Assembly: GCF_003268395.1 (NCBI RefSeq)
Contig: NZ_LQXQ01000031.1
Coordinates: 1 to 48,393 of the forward strand
Origin: Acinetobacter sp. CFCC 10889
Lineage (GTDB): Bacteria > Pseudomonadota > Gammaproteobacteria > Pseudomonadales > Moraxellaceae
Reading direction: 5' to 3'
DNA length: 48,393 nt
In this document: positions 9,809 through 18,597 of the stretch, piece after piece
How the letters are laid out: each line of letters starts with the position of its first letter
How positions within the stretch are numbered: the first letter of the stretch is position 1
Position numbers and translations under genes: made by a program
Notes under the pieces: model-generated
What the model was told of the DNA's origin: nothing
Databases searched by the model: none
The model's input: the letters and a program-made list of their open reading frames with translations, nothing else

Positions 9809-10696
9809 TTAAGGTTGTAAATGCCTTTGCCTAAAATCAGAAGGTCTTATACCTGCATGTCGTTGGAAAAAACGACTGAAATAAGCGGGATCTTTAAAGC
9901 CAAGTTGATAGCAAATATGATTGATGGATGTATTGGTAAAAATTAATAATCTTTTAGCCTCTTGCATTTGACGATCAAAAATTAATTTTTTAGAGGATAT
10001 TTCTGCCAATCTGCGACAAATATCATTGAGTCGTGCTTCGGTAATAGCTAAATCGTCAGCATATTGGGTGAGTGACCAATGTTTATCATAATTTGATTCG
10101 ATCAATTCATTGAATTTTCTAAATATTTTTAGATCGTTACAGCCGTTTTTAATGCGTGGTGGAACAGCTTCGGCTAGATATACGATTTGCAAAAAAATCA
10201 GATTAATAAGATTTCTTAGCGCAAATTTTTTACCTTGTTTATTGGTATCAAATTCATTTTTTAATTTATTCAAATAGTCCTCTAATAAGTTCAGTTCTTG
10301 GATATTTTTGTCATTTAATTGCTGTGCTGAAACACAAATTGGATCAATATGTTGAATTTTTAAATCGACTTGTAAAAGTGGCCACACGATATTTTGCTGA
10401 ATGGTCAGGACATGACCCTCGCAGCCGGGATCCGTGATGAAAGAATGTGCTACGGAAGGTGGAGTGAGAAAAAATACAGGTGCTTGAAAAATATATTTCA
10501 TGTCATCTAAAAAAATACGCACTGTCCCTTGCGTGAAAAAATGAAGCTGAAAAAAGCGATCGTGCCGATGCGGTGGCATGTGTTGTCCAAAAAAATTAGC
10601 CAGCTTTGCTTGCGCTTCATAGTGGATTTCTTCATCAGCATAACGCTGATCATAAACCTCACCCATATGTAGATTTGGAATTGTGGCTGTTTTCAT
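9809..10696 (-). CDS. hpaA: AraC-family activator HpaA of 4-hydroxyphenylacetate catabolism
   Basis: The protein has 295 residues, the usual HpaA length. An N-terminal cupin-like ligand domain (about 30-130, with PPHRHDRFFQLHFF and the beta-strand run that follows) precedes a C-terminal AraC DNA-binding domain (about 200-290, ending FKDPAYFSRFFQRHAGIRPSDFR). In enteric bacteria HpaA binds 4-HPA and activates the hydroxylase genes. Here it diverges from hpaG1 across a 148-bp region containing the hpaG promoter. The C2/C1 hydroxylase genes lack the palindrome found at the other hpa promoters, which fits control by HpaA, though that is inference. The start is the first ATG, at the conserved HpaA N-terminus; its ribosome site is poor. 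Confidence 0.88.
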   Translation of the reverse strand: MKTATIPNLHMGEVYDQRYADEEIHYEAQAKLANFFGQHMPPHRHDRFFQLHFFTQGTVRIFLDDMKYIFQAPVFFLTPPSVAHSFITDPGCEGHVLTIQQNIVWPLLQVDLKIQHIDPICVSAQQLNDKNIQELNLLEDYLNKLKNEFDTNKQGKKFALRNLINLIFLQIVYLAEAVPPRIKNGCNDLKIFRKFNELIESNYDKHWSLTQYADDLAITEARLNDICRRLAEISSKKLIFDRQMQEAKRLLIFTNTSINHICYQLGFKDPAYFSRFFQRHAGIRPSDFRQRHLQP

Positions 10697-10748
10697 ACCT
10701 TTTAATCCATGAAAAGTATAATTTTTTATAGCATAACGTAAAAAGTGC

Positions 10749-10777
10749 TTGCAATTGGTTATGATGTTAACTATAAA
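10749..10777 (+). promoter_or_regulatory. hpaG1 promoter (-35 and -10)
   Basis: TTGCAA at 10749-10754 is followed by a 17-bp spacer and TATAAA at 10772-10777. A 16-bp perfect palindrome starts on the last base of the -10 box, so a bound repressor would cover the transcription start. A half-site, GTTAAC (10766-10771), lies in the spacer. Confidence 0.75.
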
Positions 10778-10792
10778 GTTAATATATTAACT
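10777..10792. promoter_or_regulatory. Probable HpaR operator at the hpaG1 promoter
   Basis: AGTTAATATATTAACT is a perfect 16-bp palindrome. Its 14-bp core GTTAATATATTAAC (10778-10791) recurs at six further places, always upstream of a catabolic, transport or regulatory gene of the cluster, including hpaR. Assignment to HpaR is by context: MarR-type proteins bind AT-rich palindromes. Confidence 0.7.
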
Positions 10793-10844
10793 AATTTTTA
10801 AAATGTCTAGCAAAATTATGCTGACCCAAGGATGAGAGTATCAA

Positions 10845-11504
10845 ATGAATGATCTAAAGAAGATTGATACAAACGGTAATATTTTTGGAATCGCTTTAAA
10901 TTACAAATGTTTGTATGAAACATTAAAAATGCAATTTAACGAAAAGCCGTATGTTAAAGAACCGATCAAACCTGTTCTTTTCATTAAAACTCCAAATACA
11001 CGCAATCACTCAGGTGCTGTTGTGGTGAAGCAAGCAGGTGATGTTTTACAAGCTGGTCCAAGCCTTGGCATTGTGATTGGGAAAAGTACCAGTCGTGTGC
11101 AGGAAAGTGATGCTAGTGATCATATTGCGGGTTATGTGGTGGTCAATGAACTCAGCTTACCTGAGGACAGTTATTACCGTCCTGCAATCAAAGCTAAATG
11201 TCAGGATGGTTTTTGTGCGCTTGGTGATGTGGTTGCACGTGAGCAAGTGGCAGATGTGAACCATTTAGAATTACGTGTTTTGGTTAATGGTGAACTTAAA
11301 CAAAGAGGTAATACTTCAAATTGGCTGCGTACACCTGAACAGATTATTGCCGAAATTTCAGATTATATGCCTTTAAATGAAGGTGACATTATTTTAACAG
11401 GAACGCCATTGGGTCGTATTGATCTACAAGCGGGTGATGTGGTGCGTATTGAAATCGACCAAGTCGGTGCGGTGGAAAATACCATTCAGGAACAAGGAGT
11501 TTAA
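10845..11504 (+). CDS. hpaG1: Homoprotocatechuate degradation isomerase/decarboxylase, N-terminal-half protein
   Basis: This 219-residue protein of the fumarylacetoacetate-hydrolase fold matches the N-terminal half of enteric HpaG, which is a single bifunctional protein. With hpaG2 it should decarboxylate 5-oxopent-3-ene-1,2,5-tricarboxylate and isomerise the product to 2-oxohept-3-enedioate. Where hpaG2 has the metal-binding YECE, this protein has AGPSLGIVIG without acidic residues, so it probably binds no metal there. It is the first gene of the operon, and its ATG has AAGGATGAG upstream. It ends 3 nt before hpaG2, consistent with translational coupling and a heteromer. Confidence 0.88.
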   Translation: MNDLKKIDTNGNIFGIALNYKCLYETLKMQFNEKPYVKEPIKPVLFIKTPNTRNHSGAVVVKQAGDVLQAGPSLGIVIGKSTSRVQESDASDHIAGYVVVNELSLPEDSYYRPAIKAKCQDGFCALGDVVAREQVADVNHLELRVLVNGELKQRGNTSNWLRTPEQIIAEISDYMPLNEGDIILTGTPLGRIDLQAGDVVRIEIDQVGAVENTIQEQGV

Positions 11505-11507
11505 GCC

Positions 11508-12266
11508 ATGAAAACAGCACGTATCCGTTATCAAGATCAAGTTTTAAATGTCGAAGTTTTGGATGATTTACAGGTTAAATTGCCCAATGGTGACATTCTC
11601 AGCGAACAAGCTGTGGAATGGTTGCCACCTGCAAATGGCACGATGTTTGCCTTGGGTTTGAACTATGCTGATCATGCTCGTGAATTGGCTTTTGAGCCAC
11701 CCAAAGAGCCCCTGATTTTCATCAAAGCACCGAATACTTATACAGGTCATAACCACAACACATGGCGTCCTGACAATGTTGACTATATGCACTATGAATG
11801 TGAATTGGTTGCAGTGATTGGTAAAACAGCAAAGAACGTTAAACGTGAAGATGCGTTGGACTATGTTGCAGGTTATACATTGTGTAATGACTATGCGATT
11901 CGTGACTATTTAGAAAATTACTATCGTCCAAATTTACGGGTGAAGAACCGTCATTCAACAACGCCTGTTGGTCCTTATATTGTGGATACGGCGACTGTTC
12001 CGAGCCCAAATAACCTGACTTTACGGACATGGGTCAATGGTGAATTACGTCAAGAAGGCACAACCGCTGACATGATTTTTGATGTGCCATTTTTGATTGA
12101 ATACATCTCATCATTTATGACCTTACAAGTGGGTGACATGATTGCTACTGGTACACCTGAAGGCTTATCGGATGTGGTTCCAGGCGATGAAGTGATTGTA
12201 GAAATTGAAGGCATCGGACGCTTACGTAACTACATCGTTTCAGAAACAGAATTTTTTAAAAATTAA
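11508..12266 (+). CDS. hpaG2: Homoprotocatechuate degradation isomerase/decarboxylase, C-terminal-half protein
   Basis: This 252-residue protein of the FAH fold matches the C-terminal half of enteric HpaG. The metal ligands of the family are visible: E97 and E99 in YECELVAVIG and the Asp in CNDYAIRDY. A short N-terminal extension (MKTARIRYQD) is typical of stand-alone HpaG2. The conserved C-terminal GDMIATGTPEGL loop is intact. The gene follows hpaG1 by 3 nt with AAGGAG before the start. It works with HpaG1 in the decarboxylation and isomerisation steps of the homoprotocatechuate pathway in the cytoplasm. Confidence 0.9.
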   Translation: MKTARIRYQDQVLNVEVLDDLQVKLPNGDILSEQAVEWLPPANGTMFALGLNYADHARELAFEPPKEPLIFIKAPNTYTGHNHNTWRPDNVDYMHYECELVAVIGKTAKNVKREDALDYVAGYTLCNDYAIRDYLENYYRPNLRVKNRHSTTPVGPYIVDTATVPSPNNLTLRTWVNGELRQEGTTADMIFDVPFLIEYISSFMTLQVGDMIATGTPEGLSDVVPGDEVIVEIEGIGRLRNYIVSETEFFKN

Positions 12267-12287
12267 GAATAGAGAAGGAATTTGAAC

Positions 12288-13748
12288 ATGATTAAGCATT
12301 GGATTGACGGTAAAGAAGTTGAAAGCAAAGAAACATTTACCAATTATAACCCTGCGACTAACCAAGCCATTGGCGAAGTAGCAAGCGGTGGACAAGAAGA
12401 AATTAATTTAGCAGTAGCAGCAGCAAAACGTGCAGCCCCGCAATGGGCAAAAACCCCTGCCAAAGAACGTGCACGTTTAATGCGTAATTTGGGTGATTTA
12501 ATCGACCAAAACGTAGCAAAAATTGCGGAGTTGGAAACCTTAGATACAGGTTTGCCAATTCATCAAACTAAAAATGTACTGATTCCTCGTGCATCGCATA
12601 ACTTCAATTTTTTTGCTGAAGTGTGTACTCGAATGAATGGTCATACTTATCCTGTGGATGATCAATTCCTCAATTACACTTTGCATCAACCTGTGGGTGT
12701 TTGTGGTTTGGTATCGCCTTGGAATGTACCGTTCATGACAGCAACATGGAAAACAGCGCCGTGTTTAGCACTGGGTAATACTGCGGTGTTAAAAATGTCG
12801 GAATTGTCACCAATTACGGCTAATGAATTGGGACGTTTGGCGCTTGAAGCAGGTATTCCTGAAGGTGTGTTTAACGTAGTACAAGGCTATGGCGCAACGG
12901 CAGGTGATGCTTTGGTGAAACATCCTGATGTGCGTGCTATTTCCTTTACTGGTGGCACAGCAACAGGTCGTCGAATCATGGCGAATGCAGGGCTGAAAAA
13001 ATATTCGATGGAATTAGGGGGCAAATCACCCGTTCTGATTTTTGCAGATGCAGACCTTGAGCGTGCTTTAGATGCTGCATTATTCACGATTTTCTCATTG
13101 AATGGTGAGCGTTGTACCGCGGGTAGCCGTATCTTTATTCAAGAGTCAGTATATGACGAGTTTGTCGCAGAATTTGCTCGCCGTGCGAAAAATATTATTG
13201 TCGGTGATCCGCAAGATCCAAATACCCAAGTTGGTTCTATGATCACTCAAGCGCATTATGACAAAGTAACAGGTTATATCAAAATCGGGATTGAAGAGGG
13301 TGCAAACTTACTTGCAGGTGGTTTAGAGCGTCCTGCAAATCTACCTGAACATTTGAAAAATGGTCAATTTATTCAGCCTACAGTTTTTGCAGATGTTGAC
13401 AACCGTATGCGTATTGCCCAAGAAGAAATTTTTGGTCCTGTGGTGTGCTTGATCAAATTTAAAGATGAAGCAGATGCGTTACGTTTAGCCAATGAAACTG
13501 AATATGGCTTAGCATCTTATATTTGGACGCAAGACATCGGTAAAGCACATCGTTTAGCGGCAGGTATTGAAGCAGGCATGGTCTTTATTAACAGTCAAAA
13601 CGTGCGTGATTTACGTCAACCATTTGGTGGCATAAAAGGTTCAGGAACAGGGCGTGAAGGTGGTGAATATAGCTTTGAAGTCTTTACTGAATTGAAAAAT
13701 GTCAGCATTTCAATGGGTGCTCATCATGTGCCGAAATGGGGTGTATAA
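12288..13748 (+). CDS. hpaE: 5-carboxymethyl-2-hydroxymuconate semialdehyde dehydrogenase
   Basis: This 486-residue NAD-dependent aldehyde dehydrogenase oxidises the ring-cleavage semialdehyde made by HpaD to 5-carboxymethyl-2-hydroxymuconate. The catalytic Cys is C276 in GERCTAGSR and the general-base Glu is E242 in MELGGKSP. The WNVPFMTATWKTAP segment and the C-terminal FGGIKGSGTGREGG are typical of HpaE. The ATG at 12288 has AGAAGGAA about 8 nt upstream; an in-frame TTG two codons earlier is rejected. Its position between hpaG2 and hpaD supports this role over other ALDHs. Confidence 0.93.
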   Translation: MIKHWIDGKEVESKETFTNYNPATNQAIGEVASGGQEEINLAVAAAKRAAPQWAKTPAKERARLMRNLGDLIDQNVAKIAELETLDTGLPIHQTKNVLIPRASHNFNFFAEVCTRMNGHTYPVDDQFLNYTLHQPVGVCGLVSPWNVPFMTATWKTAPCLALGNTAVLKMSELSPITANELGRLALEAGIPEGVFNVVQGYGATAGDALVKHPDVRAISFTGGTATGRRIMANAGLKKYSMELGGKSPVLIFADADLERALDAALFTIFSLNGERCTAGSRIFIQESVYDEFVAEFARRAKNIIVGDPQDPNTQVGSMITQAHYDKVTGYIKIGIEEGANLLAGGLERPANLPEHLKNGQFIQPTVFADVDNRMRIAQEEIFGPVVCLIKFKDEADALRLANETEYGLASYIWTQDIGKAHRLAAGIEAGMVFINSQNVRDLRQPFGGIKGSGTGREGGEYSFEVFTELKNVSISMGAHHVPKWGV

Positions 13749-13816
13749 GACACTCCTTTTAAAAAGCTTAGACAAAATATTAGGACAGTAAATTTAATAT
13801 TCAGGATGATTAAAAA

Positions 13817-14677
13817 ATGGGTAAGTTGGCTTTAGCGGCAAAAATTACACACGTTCCCTCAATGTATTTATCAGAACTGCCAGGACCCACTAATGGTATT
13901 CGTCAGGCTGCAATTGATGGGCATAAAGAGATAGGTCGCCGTTGTCGTGAGCTTGGTGTAGATACTATTGTGGTATTTGACAGCCATTGGTTAGTCAATA
14001 GTGCTTTTCATATCAATGCAGGTGCAAATTTTAGCGGCATTTATACCAGCAATGAGTTACCGCATTTTATTCAAAATATGGAATTTGATTATGATGGTAA
14101 TCCTGAACTCGGTCAGTTGATGCAAGAAGAAATTTGCAAAACTGGCATTCGTGCCCAAGCGCATAATATTCAAAGCCTTGAACTTGAATATGGCACATTG
14201 GTTCCAATGCGTTATATGAATGAAGACAAGCATTTTAAAGTGGTTTCAGTATCCGCATTTTTAACCTCGCATGAACTTGAAGACAGCCGTAAATTTGGCG
14301 AAGGCTTAGTGAAAGCCATTGAACGCTATGAAGGCACAGTTGCAGTATTTGCCAGTGGTTCGTTGTCACATCGTTTTATTTGGGATCGTGAATATCAACG
14401 TGGTATGGATCAATATACGCGTGAGTGGGATCGCCAAGTGGATAAACATGTGGTCGGTATGTGGGAGCGTGGCGAGTGGGCTGAATTTACAGCAATGCTA
14501 CCTGAATATGCTGACTATTGTTATGGCGAAGGTGGCATGCATGACACAGCGATGTTATTGGGCGTGTTGGGTTGGGATCAATACGATCAAGCAGTGGAAA
14601 TTATTACCCCTGCATTCCCAAGTTCAGGCACAGGGCAGATCAACGCTATTTTCCCATTACCTGAGCATTTAAAATAA
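13817..14677 (+). CDS. hpaD: 3,4-dihydroxyphenylacetate (homoprotocatechuate) 2,3-dioxygenase
   Basis: This 286-residue type III (LigB-superfamily) extradiol dioxygenase cleaves the ring of homoprotocatechuate beside the hydroxyls. The expected Fe(II) ligands are H12 (KITHVPSM), H57 (FDSHW) and E238 (YGEGGMHD). It is of the enteric HpaD class and is not the VOC-fold homoprotocatechuate dioxygenase found in actinobacteria. A 68-nt gap separates it from hpaE. ATG at 13817 follows AGGATG. It is the central ring-opening step of the cluster. Confidence 0.92.
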   Translation: MGKLALAAKITHVPSMYLSELPGPTNGIRQAAIDGHKEIGRRCRELGVDTIVVFDSHWLVNSAFHINAGANFSGIYTSNELPHFIQNMEFDYDGNPELGQLMQEEICKTGIRAQAHNIQSLELEYGTLVPMRYMNEDKHFKVVSVSAFLTSHELEDSRKFGEGLVKAIERYEGTVAVFASGSLSHRFIWDREYQRGMDQYTREWDRQVDKHVVGMWERGEWAEFTAMLPEYADYCYGEGGMHDTAMLLGVLGWDQYDQAVEIITPAFPSSGTGQINAIFPLPEHLK

Positions 14678-14729
14678 GCATTTTTTGTCTAGATTCAGAC
14701 ATGACGGAAAAACGAAAAGGAGCATTCCC

Positions 14730-15119
14730 ATGCCACATTTTATTGCTGAATACAGTGCAAACTTAGAAGATTCAATTGAATTTCAAGATTTATTTGAAAT
14801 CGTGAATAACTTTTTAGGTGGTACGGGAATTTTCCCTTTGGGTGGAATCCGTAGTCGTGCCATTCGTATGGACAAATTTCGTATGGCAGATGCCAAGCAT
14901 GATTATGCATTTGTACATATGACGCTCAAAGTTGGTTCAGGGCGAGATTTGGAAACACGACAGCGTGTGGCGGCAGAATTGTTTGAAAAGATTGAGGCAT
15001 TTTTTCAACCATTAAAAGATCAGCGTTTATTGGCGATTTCTTTTGAAATGACGGAACTTGATCCTGTGTTGAATTTCAAATCCAACAATATTCATCAATT
15101 TTTAAAAAATAACAGTTAA
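14730..15119 (+). CDS. hpaF: 5-carboxymethyl-2-hydroxymuconate Delta-isomerase
   Basis: The protein has 129 residues and belongs to the tautomerase superfamily, in which the N-terminal proline after Met is the catalytic base; here the sequence begins MPHFIAEYS. The frame is open further upstream, but ATG at 14730 was chosen because Pro2 must be exposed and AAAAGGAG lies 7 nt before it. The length agrees with enteric HpaF (about 126). It acts between HpaE and HpaG in the pathway and sits in operon order between hpaD and hpaH. Confidence 0.92.
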   Translation: MPHFIAEYSANLEDSIEFQDLFEIVNNFLGGTGIFPLGGIRSRAIRMDKFRMADAKHDYAFVHMTLKVGSGRDLETRQRVAAELFEKIEAFFQPLKDQRLLAISFEMTELDPVLNFKSNNIHQFLKNNS

Positions 15120-15131
15120 AAGGATTTAAGC

Positions 15132-15935
15132 ATGTTAGATCAAGCAAAAATTCAAGCTTTGGCATTAGAACTTGATGCAGCCGAACAATCAGGTCAACAA
15201 ATTCGCCAATTTTCTTTGCAATACCCTGAGATCACCATCGAAGATGCTTATGAAATTCAAAAAGCATGGGTGGCGCATAAAATTGCCAATGGGCGTAAAT
15301 TGGTTGGGCATAAAATTGGTCTAACTTCTCGTGCTATGCAAGTGTCATCTAATATTACCGAGCCTGATTATGGTGCATTGCTTGATGATATGGTATTTGA
15401 CGAAGGCACAGATATCCCGATGTCACGTTTTATCGTGCCACGTGTGGAAGTGGAGTTGGCATTTATTTTAGGCAAGCCATTGTCAGGTCCAAATTGCACG
15501 ATTTTTGATGTGTTAGATGCGACTGATTATGTGATTCCTGCTATCGAAATCATTGATGCTCGTTTACATAATGTCGATCCTGAAACCAAGATTACCCGTA
15601 AAGTATTTGACACGATTTCGGATAATGCAGCCAATGCGGGCATCGTATTAGGTGGTCGTCCAATCAAGCCGAATGAACTTGATTTACGCCGTATCTCTGC
15701 GATTTTGTACCGCAATGGTGTGATTGAAGAATCAGGGGTATCGGCAGCGGTGCTGAATCATCCTGCCAAAGGTGTGGCGTGGTTGGCGAATAAATTACAT
15801 CCTTATGGGGTGACTTTAGAAGCAGGACAAATTATTTTAGGCGGTTCATTTACCCGTCCTGTTGCTGCACAAGCGGGCGATACTTTCCATATTGATTATG
15901 ATCAATTAGGGTCGGTGGCATTCCGTTTTGTGTAA
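15132..15935 (+). CDS. hpaH: 2-oxo-hept-4-ene-1,7-dioate hydratase
   Basis: The protein has 267 residues and belongs to the 2-oxopentenoate hydratase/MhpD family with a FAH-like C-terminal domain. [12 protein letters not shown] near residue 60, the metal-site [11 protein letters not shown] and the C-terminal GGSFTRP are characteristic. It hydrates the dienoate to 4-hydroxy-2-oxoheptanedioate, the substrate of HpaI next door. It follows hpaF by 12 nt with an AAAGGA ribosome site. Confidence 0.93.
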   Translation: MLDQAKIQALALELDAAEQSGQQIRQFSLQYPEITIEDAYEIQKAWVAHKIANGRKLVGHKIGLTSRAMQVSSNITEPDYGALLDDMVFDEGTDIPMSRFIVPRVEVELAFILGKPLSGPNCTIFDVLDATDYVIPAIEIIDARLHNVDPETKITRKVFDTISDNAANAGIVLGGRPIKPNELDLRRISAILYRNGVIEESGVSAAVLNHPAKGVAWLANKLHPYGVTLEAGQIILGGSFTRPVAAQAGDTFHIDYDQLGSVAFRFV

Positions 15936-15967
15936 TTCAATTTTGATTCATATTTGAGGCTGACAGG

Positions 15968-16771
15968 ATGTTAAATCCCAAAAATACATTTAAACAAAAG
16001 CTGAAAACGGAACAGCAGATTGGCATGTGGGTCGGATTGGCGAATAGCTATTGTGCCGAAATTGCTGCCAATGCAGGCTATGATTGGTTGTTGATTGATG
16101 GTGAACATGCACCGAATGATGTACGTAGTATTTTAGAACAATTACAAGCCATTGCACCTTATGCGAGTCAGGCGGTGGTGCGTCCTGTTACGGGCAGTGT
16201 ACCGATCATTAAACAACTATTGGATGTTGGTGCGCAAACTTTGCTGATTCCTATGGTTGAATCTGCGCAGCAAGCAGAACTGATGGTGAGTGCAACACGT
16301 TATCCACCTGAAGGGATTCGTGGTGTAGGCGCAGCATTAGCACGTGCTTCACGTTGGAATAATATTACAGATTATTTACAACATGCAGAGGATGAAATTT
16401 GTGTTTTAGTTCAAGTTGAGTCAAAAAAAGGGCTTGAAAATTTAGATGAAATCCTTGCTGTGGATGGCATAGATGGTGTGTTTATTGGTCCTGCGGATTT
16501 ATCCGCAGCACTCGGCTATCGTGGTCAAGCAGGTCATCCTGAAGTGCAGAAAATTATTAATGATACGATTCAAAAAATTCGTCAAGCAGGTAAGGCAGCA
16601 GGTATTTTATCTGCGGATGAAAGCTTGGCAAAAACCTATTTAGCATTAGGCACTGAGTTTGTCGCTGTGGGTGTGGATACGAGTTTGTTAATGAAGTCGA
16701 TGACCCAATTACTCGGAAAATTTAAAAACACTCAAGCGACCACCCAAACAGATACGCCAAGCGTTTATTAA
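15968..16771 (+). CDS. hpaI: 4-hydroxy-2-oxoheptanedioate aldolase
   Basis: This 267-residue class II pyruvate aldolase splits 4-hydroxy-2-oxoheptanedioate into pyruvate and succinic semialdehyde. HpaI motifs are intact: DGEHAPND with the catalytic His, VVRPVTGS with the Arg, QVES with the metal Glu, and GPADLSA with the metal Asp. It lies 32 nt after hpaH and 11 nt before the semialdehyde dehydrogenase that would take its product. The C-terminal Thr/Gln-rich tail is variable in the family. Confidence 0.94.
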   Translation: MLNPKNTFKQKLKTEQQIGMWVGLANSYCAEIAANAGYDWLLIDGEHAPNDVRSILEQLQAIAPYASQAVVRPVTGSVPIIKQLLDVGAQTLLIPMVESAQQAELMVSATRYPPEGIRGVGAALARASRWNNITDYLQHAEDEICVLVQVESKKGLENLDEILAVDGIDGVFIGPADLSAALGYRGQAGHPEVQKIINDTIQKIRQAGKAAGILSADESLAKTYLALGTEFVAVGVDTSLLMKSMTQLLGKFKNTQATTQTDTPSVY

Positions 16772-16782
16772 GGAGCATAGGC

Positions 16783-18231
16783 ATGCAACTTTCAAATCCA
16801 AGCTTATTGAAACAACAGGTTTTTATCGATGGTCAATGGCTTGATGCGCCTGAGCAAAAAAGCTTTGAAGTCAGTAATCCTGCGACAGGTCAAGTGATTG
16901 CACATGTACCTACCGTAAGTACATTACAAGTTGAACAAGCAGTTGAAGCTGCGGATGAAGCACTGAAAACATGGAAACTGACTACAGCCAAAGAGCGTTC
17001 ATTGTTACTGAAAAAGTGGTATCAGTTAATGCTGGAACATCAGGAAGATTTAGCCATTATTTTAAGTACTGAACAAGGCAAATCAATCACTGAAAGTCGT
17101 GGTGAAATTTTGTATGGTGCGAGCTTTATCGAATGGTTTGCTGAAGAAGCTAAACGCACTTATGGTGATGTGATTCCGCACGACAAACAAGGTCGCCGTT
17201 TGGTGGTCATCCGTCAGCCTGTCGGTGTGGTGGCTGCTATTACCCCATGGAATTTTCCAAATGCCATGATCACTCGTAAAGTCGGTCCTGCACTTGCAGC
17301 AGGCTGTACAGTGGTTATTAAACCTGCATCAGAAACGCCTCTTTCAGCATTGGCTTTGGTGGCATTGGCAGAGCAAGCGGGTATTCCAAAAGGTGTAGTG
17401 AATGTTGTGACAGGCAGTGCTCGTGAAATTGGTGCAGTGTTAACGTCTCATCCTGCGGTGAAAAAAGTATCTTTCACTGGGTCGACTCAAATTGGTAAAT
17501 TGCTCATGGAACAGTGTTCATCGACCATGAAAAAAGTCAGTATGGAACTCGGTGGCAATGCGCCTTTTATTGTGTTTGATGATGCTGATCTAGATCGTGC
17601 GGTAGACGGTGCAATTGCTTCAAAATTTCGTAATAGCGGGCAAACTTGTGTCTGTACCAACCGTATTTTGGTGCAGGAAAAAGTGTACGATGCTTTTATT
17701 GAAAAATTAGCAATCGCAGTGAAAAAATTAAAAGTTGCACCTGCATTTGAACAGGGGGCTGAACAAGGTCCATTGATTAATGAAAAAGCAGTGGAAAAAA
17801 TTCAAGAACACATTGCGGATGCGACTGCAAAAGGTGCAAAAATTGTCGTCGGTGGACAGCGTCATGCGCTAGGGAAAACCTTCTTTGAACCCACTGTTTT
17901 AGCCGATGTTAGCCCTGAAATGCTTGTCGCAAGAGATGAAACTTTTGGACCACTTGCACCTGTATTTAAATTTTCAACTGAAGCAGAAGCCATCCACATG
18001 GCGAATGATACTGAGTTTGGCTTGGCATCTTATATTTATACCGAAAGTTTAAGCCGAGCTTGGCGTGTGGGAGAAGCACTTGAGTATGGCATGGTTGGGA
18101 TCAATGAAGGCTTAATTTCCACTGAAGTTGCACCATTTGGTGGAATTAAAGAGTCAGGCTGTGGGCGTGAAGGCTCAAAATACGGCATTGAAGATTATCA
18201 AGAACTGAAATACATGTGTATGGGTATTTAA
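16783..18231 (+). CDS. gabD: Succinate-semialdehyde dehydrogenase (GabD/DavD type)
   Basis: This 482-residue ALDH of the class I succinate/glutarate-semialdehyde group has catalytic C289 in NSGQTCVCTNR and E255 in MELGGNAP. WFAEEAKRTYGDVIP is a signature of the NADP-preferring GabD family. It is the last gene of the hpa operon and oxidises the HpaI product succinic semialdehyde to succinate, which links the pathway to the TCA cycle. Its inclusion in the operon makes the pathway self-contained. A palindromic terminator follows 75 nt after the stop. Confidence 0.88.
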   Translation: MQLSNPSLLKQQVFIDGQWLDAPEQKSFEVSNPATGQVIAHVPTVSTLQVEQAVEAADEALKTWKLTTAKERSLLLKKWYQLMLEHQEDLAIILSTEQGKSITESRGEILYGASFIEWFAEEAKRTYGDVIPHDKQGRRLVVIRQPVGVVAAITPWNFPNAMITRKVGPALAAGCTVVIKPASETPLSALALVALAEQAGIPKGVVNVVTGSAREIGAVLTSHPAVKKVSFTGSTQIGKLLMEQCSSTMKKVSMELGGNAPFIVFDDADLDRAVDGAIASKFRNSGQTCVCTNRILVQEKVYDAFIEKLAIAVKKLKVAPAFEQGAEQGPLINEKAVEKIQEHIADATAKGAKIVVGGQRHALGKTFFEPTVLADVSPEMLVARDETFGPLAPVFKFSTEAEAIHMANDTEFGLASYIYTESLSRAWRVGEALEYGMVGINEGLISTEVAPFGGIKESGCGREGSKYGIEDYQELKYMCMGI

Positions 18232-18306
18232 ACTGCTTTATCATGATTTAAAATAAGGATTTAGCGATTCTTATCTTATTTTAAATTTTAAAAAAAATCT
18301 GGATGG

Positions 18307-18336
18307 AAAATAAGCTGATTTAAATCAGCTTATTTT
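18307..18336. terminator. Perfect 30-nt palindrome, terminator of the hpaG-gabD operon
   Basis: Arms 18307-18321 and 18322-18336 are perfectly complementary (AAAATAAGCTGATTT and its reverse complement), with T-rich DNA on the downstream side. An AAAATAAG/CTTATTTT pair just upstream may form a second hairpin. The rest of the 366-nt gap to the symporter holds two copies of the HpaR-type palindrome and no gene. Confidence 0.75.
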
Positions 18337-18425
18337 CATCTAATCATTTTTATTTGCACTCATTGTTGAAAAAATCACTTATTTAATCAGAAAAGTATTT
18401 TCATCATAGAGTGTATGTGCTATTA

Positions 18426-18439
18426 ATTAATATATTAAC
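18426..18439. promoter_or_regulatory. HpaR-type operator copy upstream of the symporter (distal)
   Basis: ATTAATATATTAAC matches the 14-bp consensus GTTAATATATTAAC at 13 of 14 positions. It lies about 160 nt before the symporter start and about 100 nt before the proximal copy, which could allow looping. Confidence 0.5.
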
Positions 18440-18526
18440 AATTTAGTGTTTTAGAATATTAGATCTTCAAGGATGCCTCAGCTATGCGTCTAGTTTTCAT
18501 ATATGACGGGTTTTTATTGTTAATTT

Positions 18527-18540
18527 GTTAATATGTTAAT
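18527..18540. promoter_or_regulatory. HpaR-type operator copy upstream of the symporter (proximal)
   Basis: GTTAATATGTTAAT matches the consensus at 12 of 14 positions. A possible promoter, TTGTTA (18517-18522), 17 bp, TTAAAT (18540-18545), would place the copy between -35 and -10. The promoter call is weak. Confidence 0.5.
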
Positions 18541-18597
18541 TAAATTGTATGAGGTTGAATGGAATAAAGCTGATTGTTTCTCTATAAGGAGATAGAA

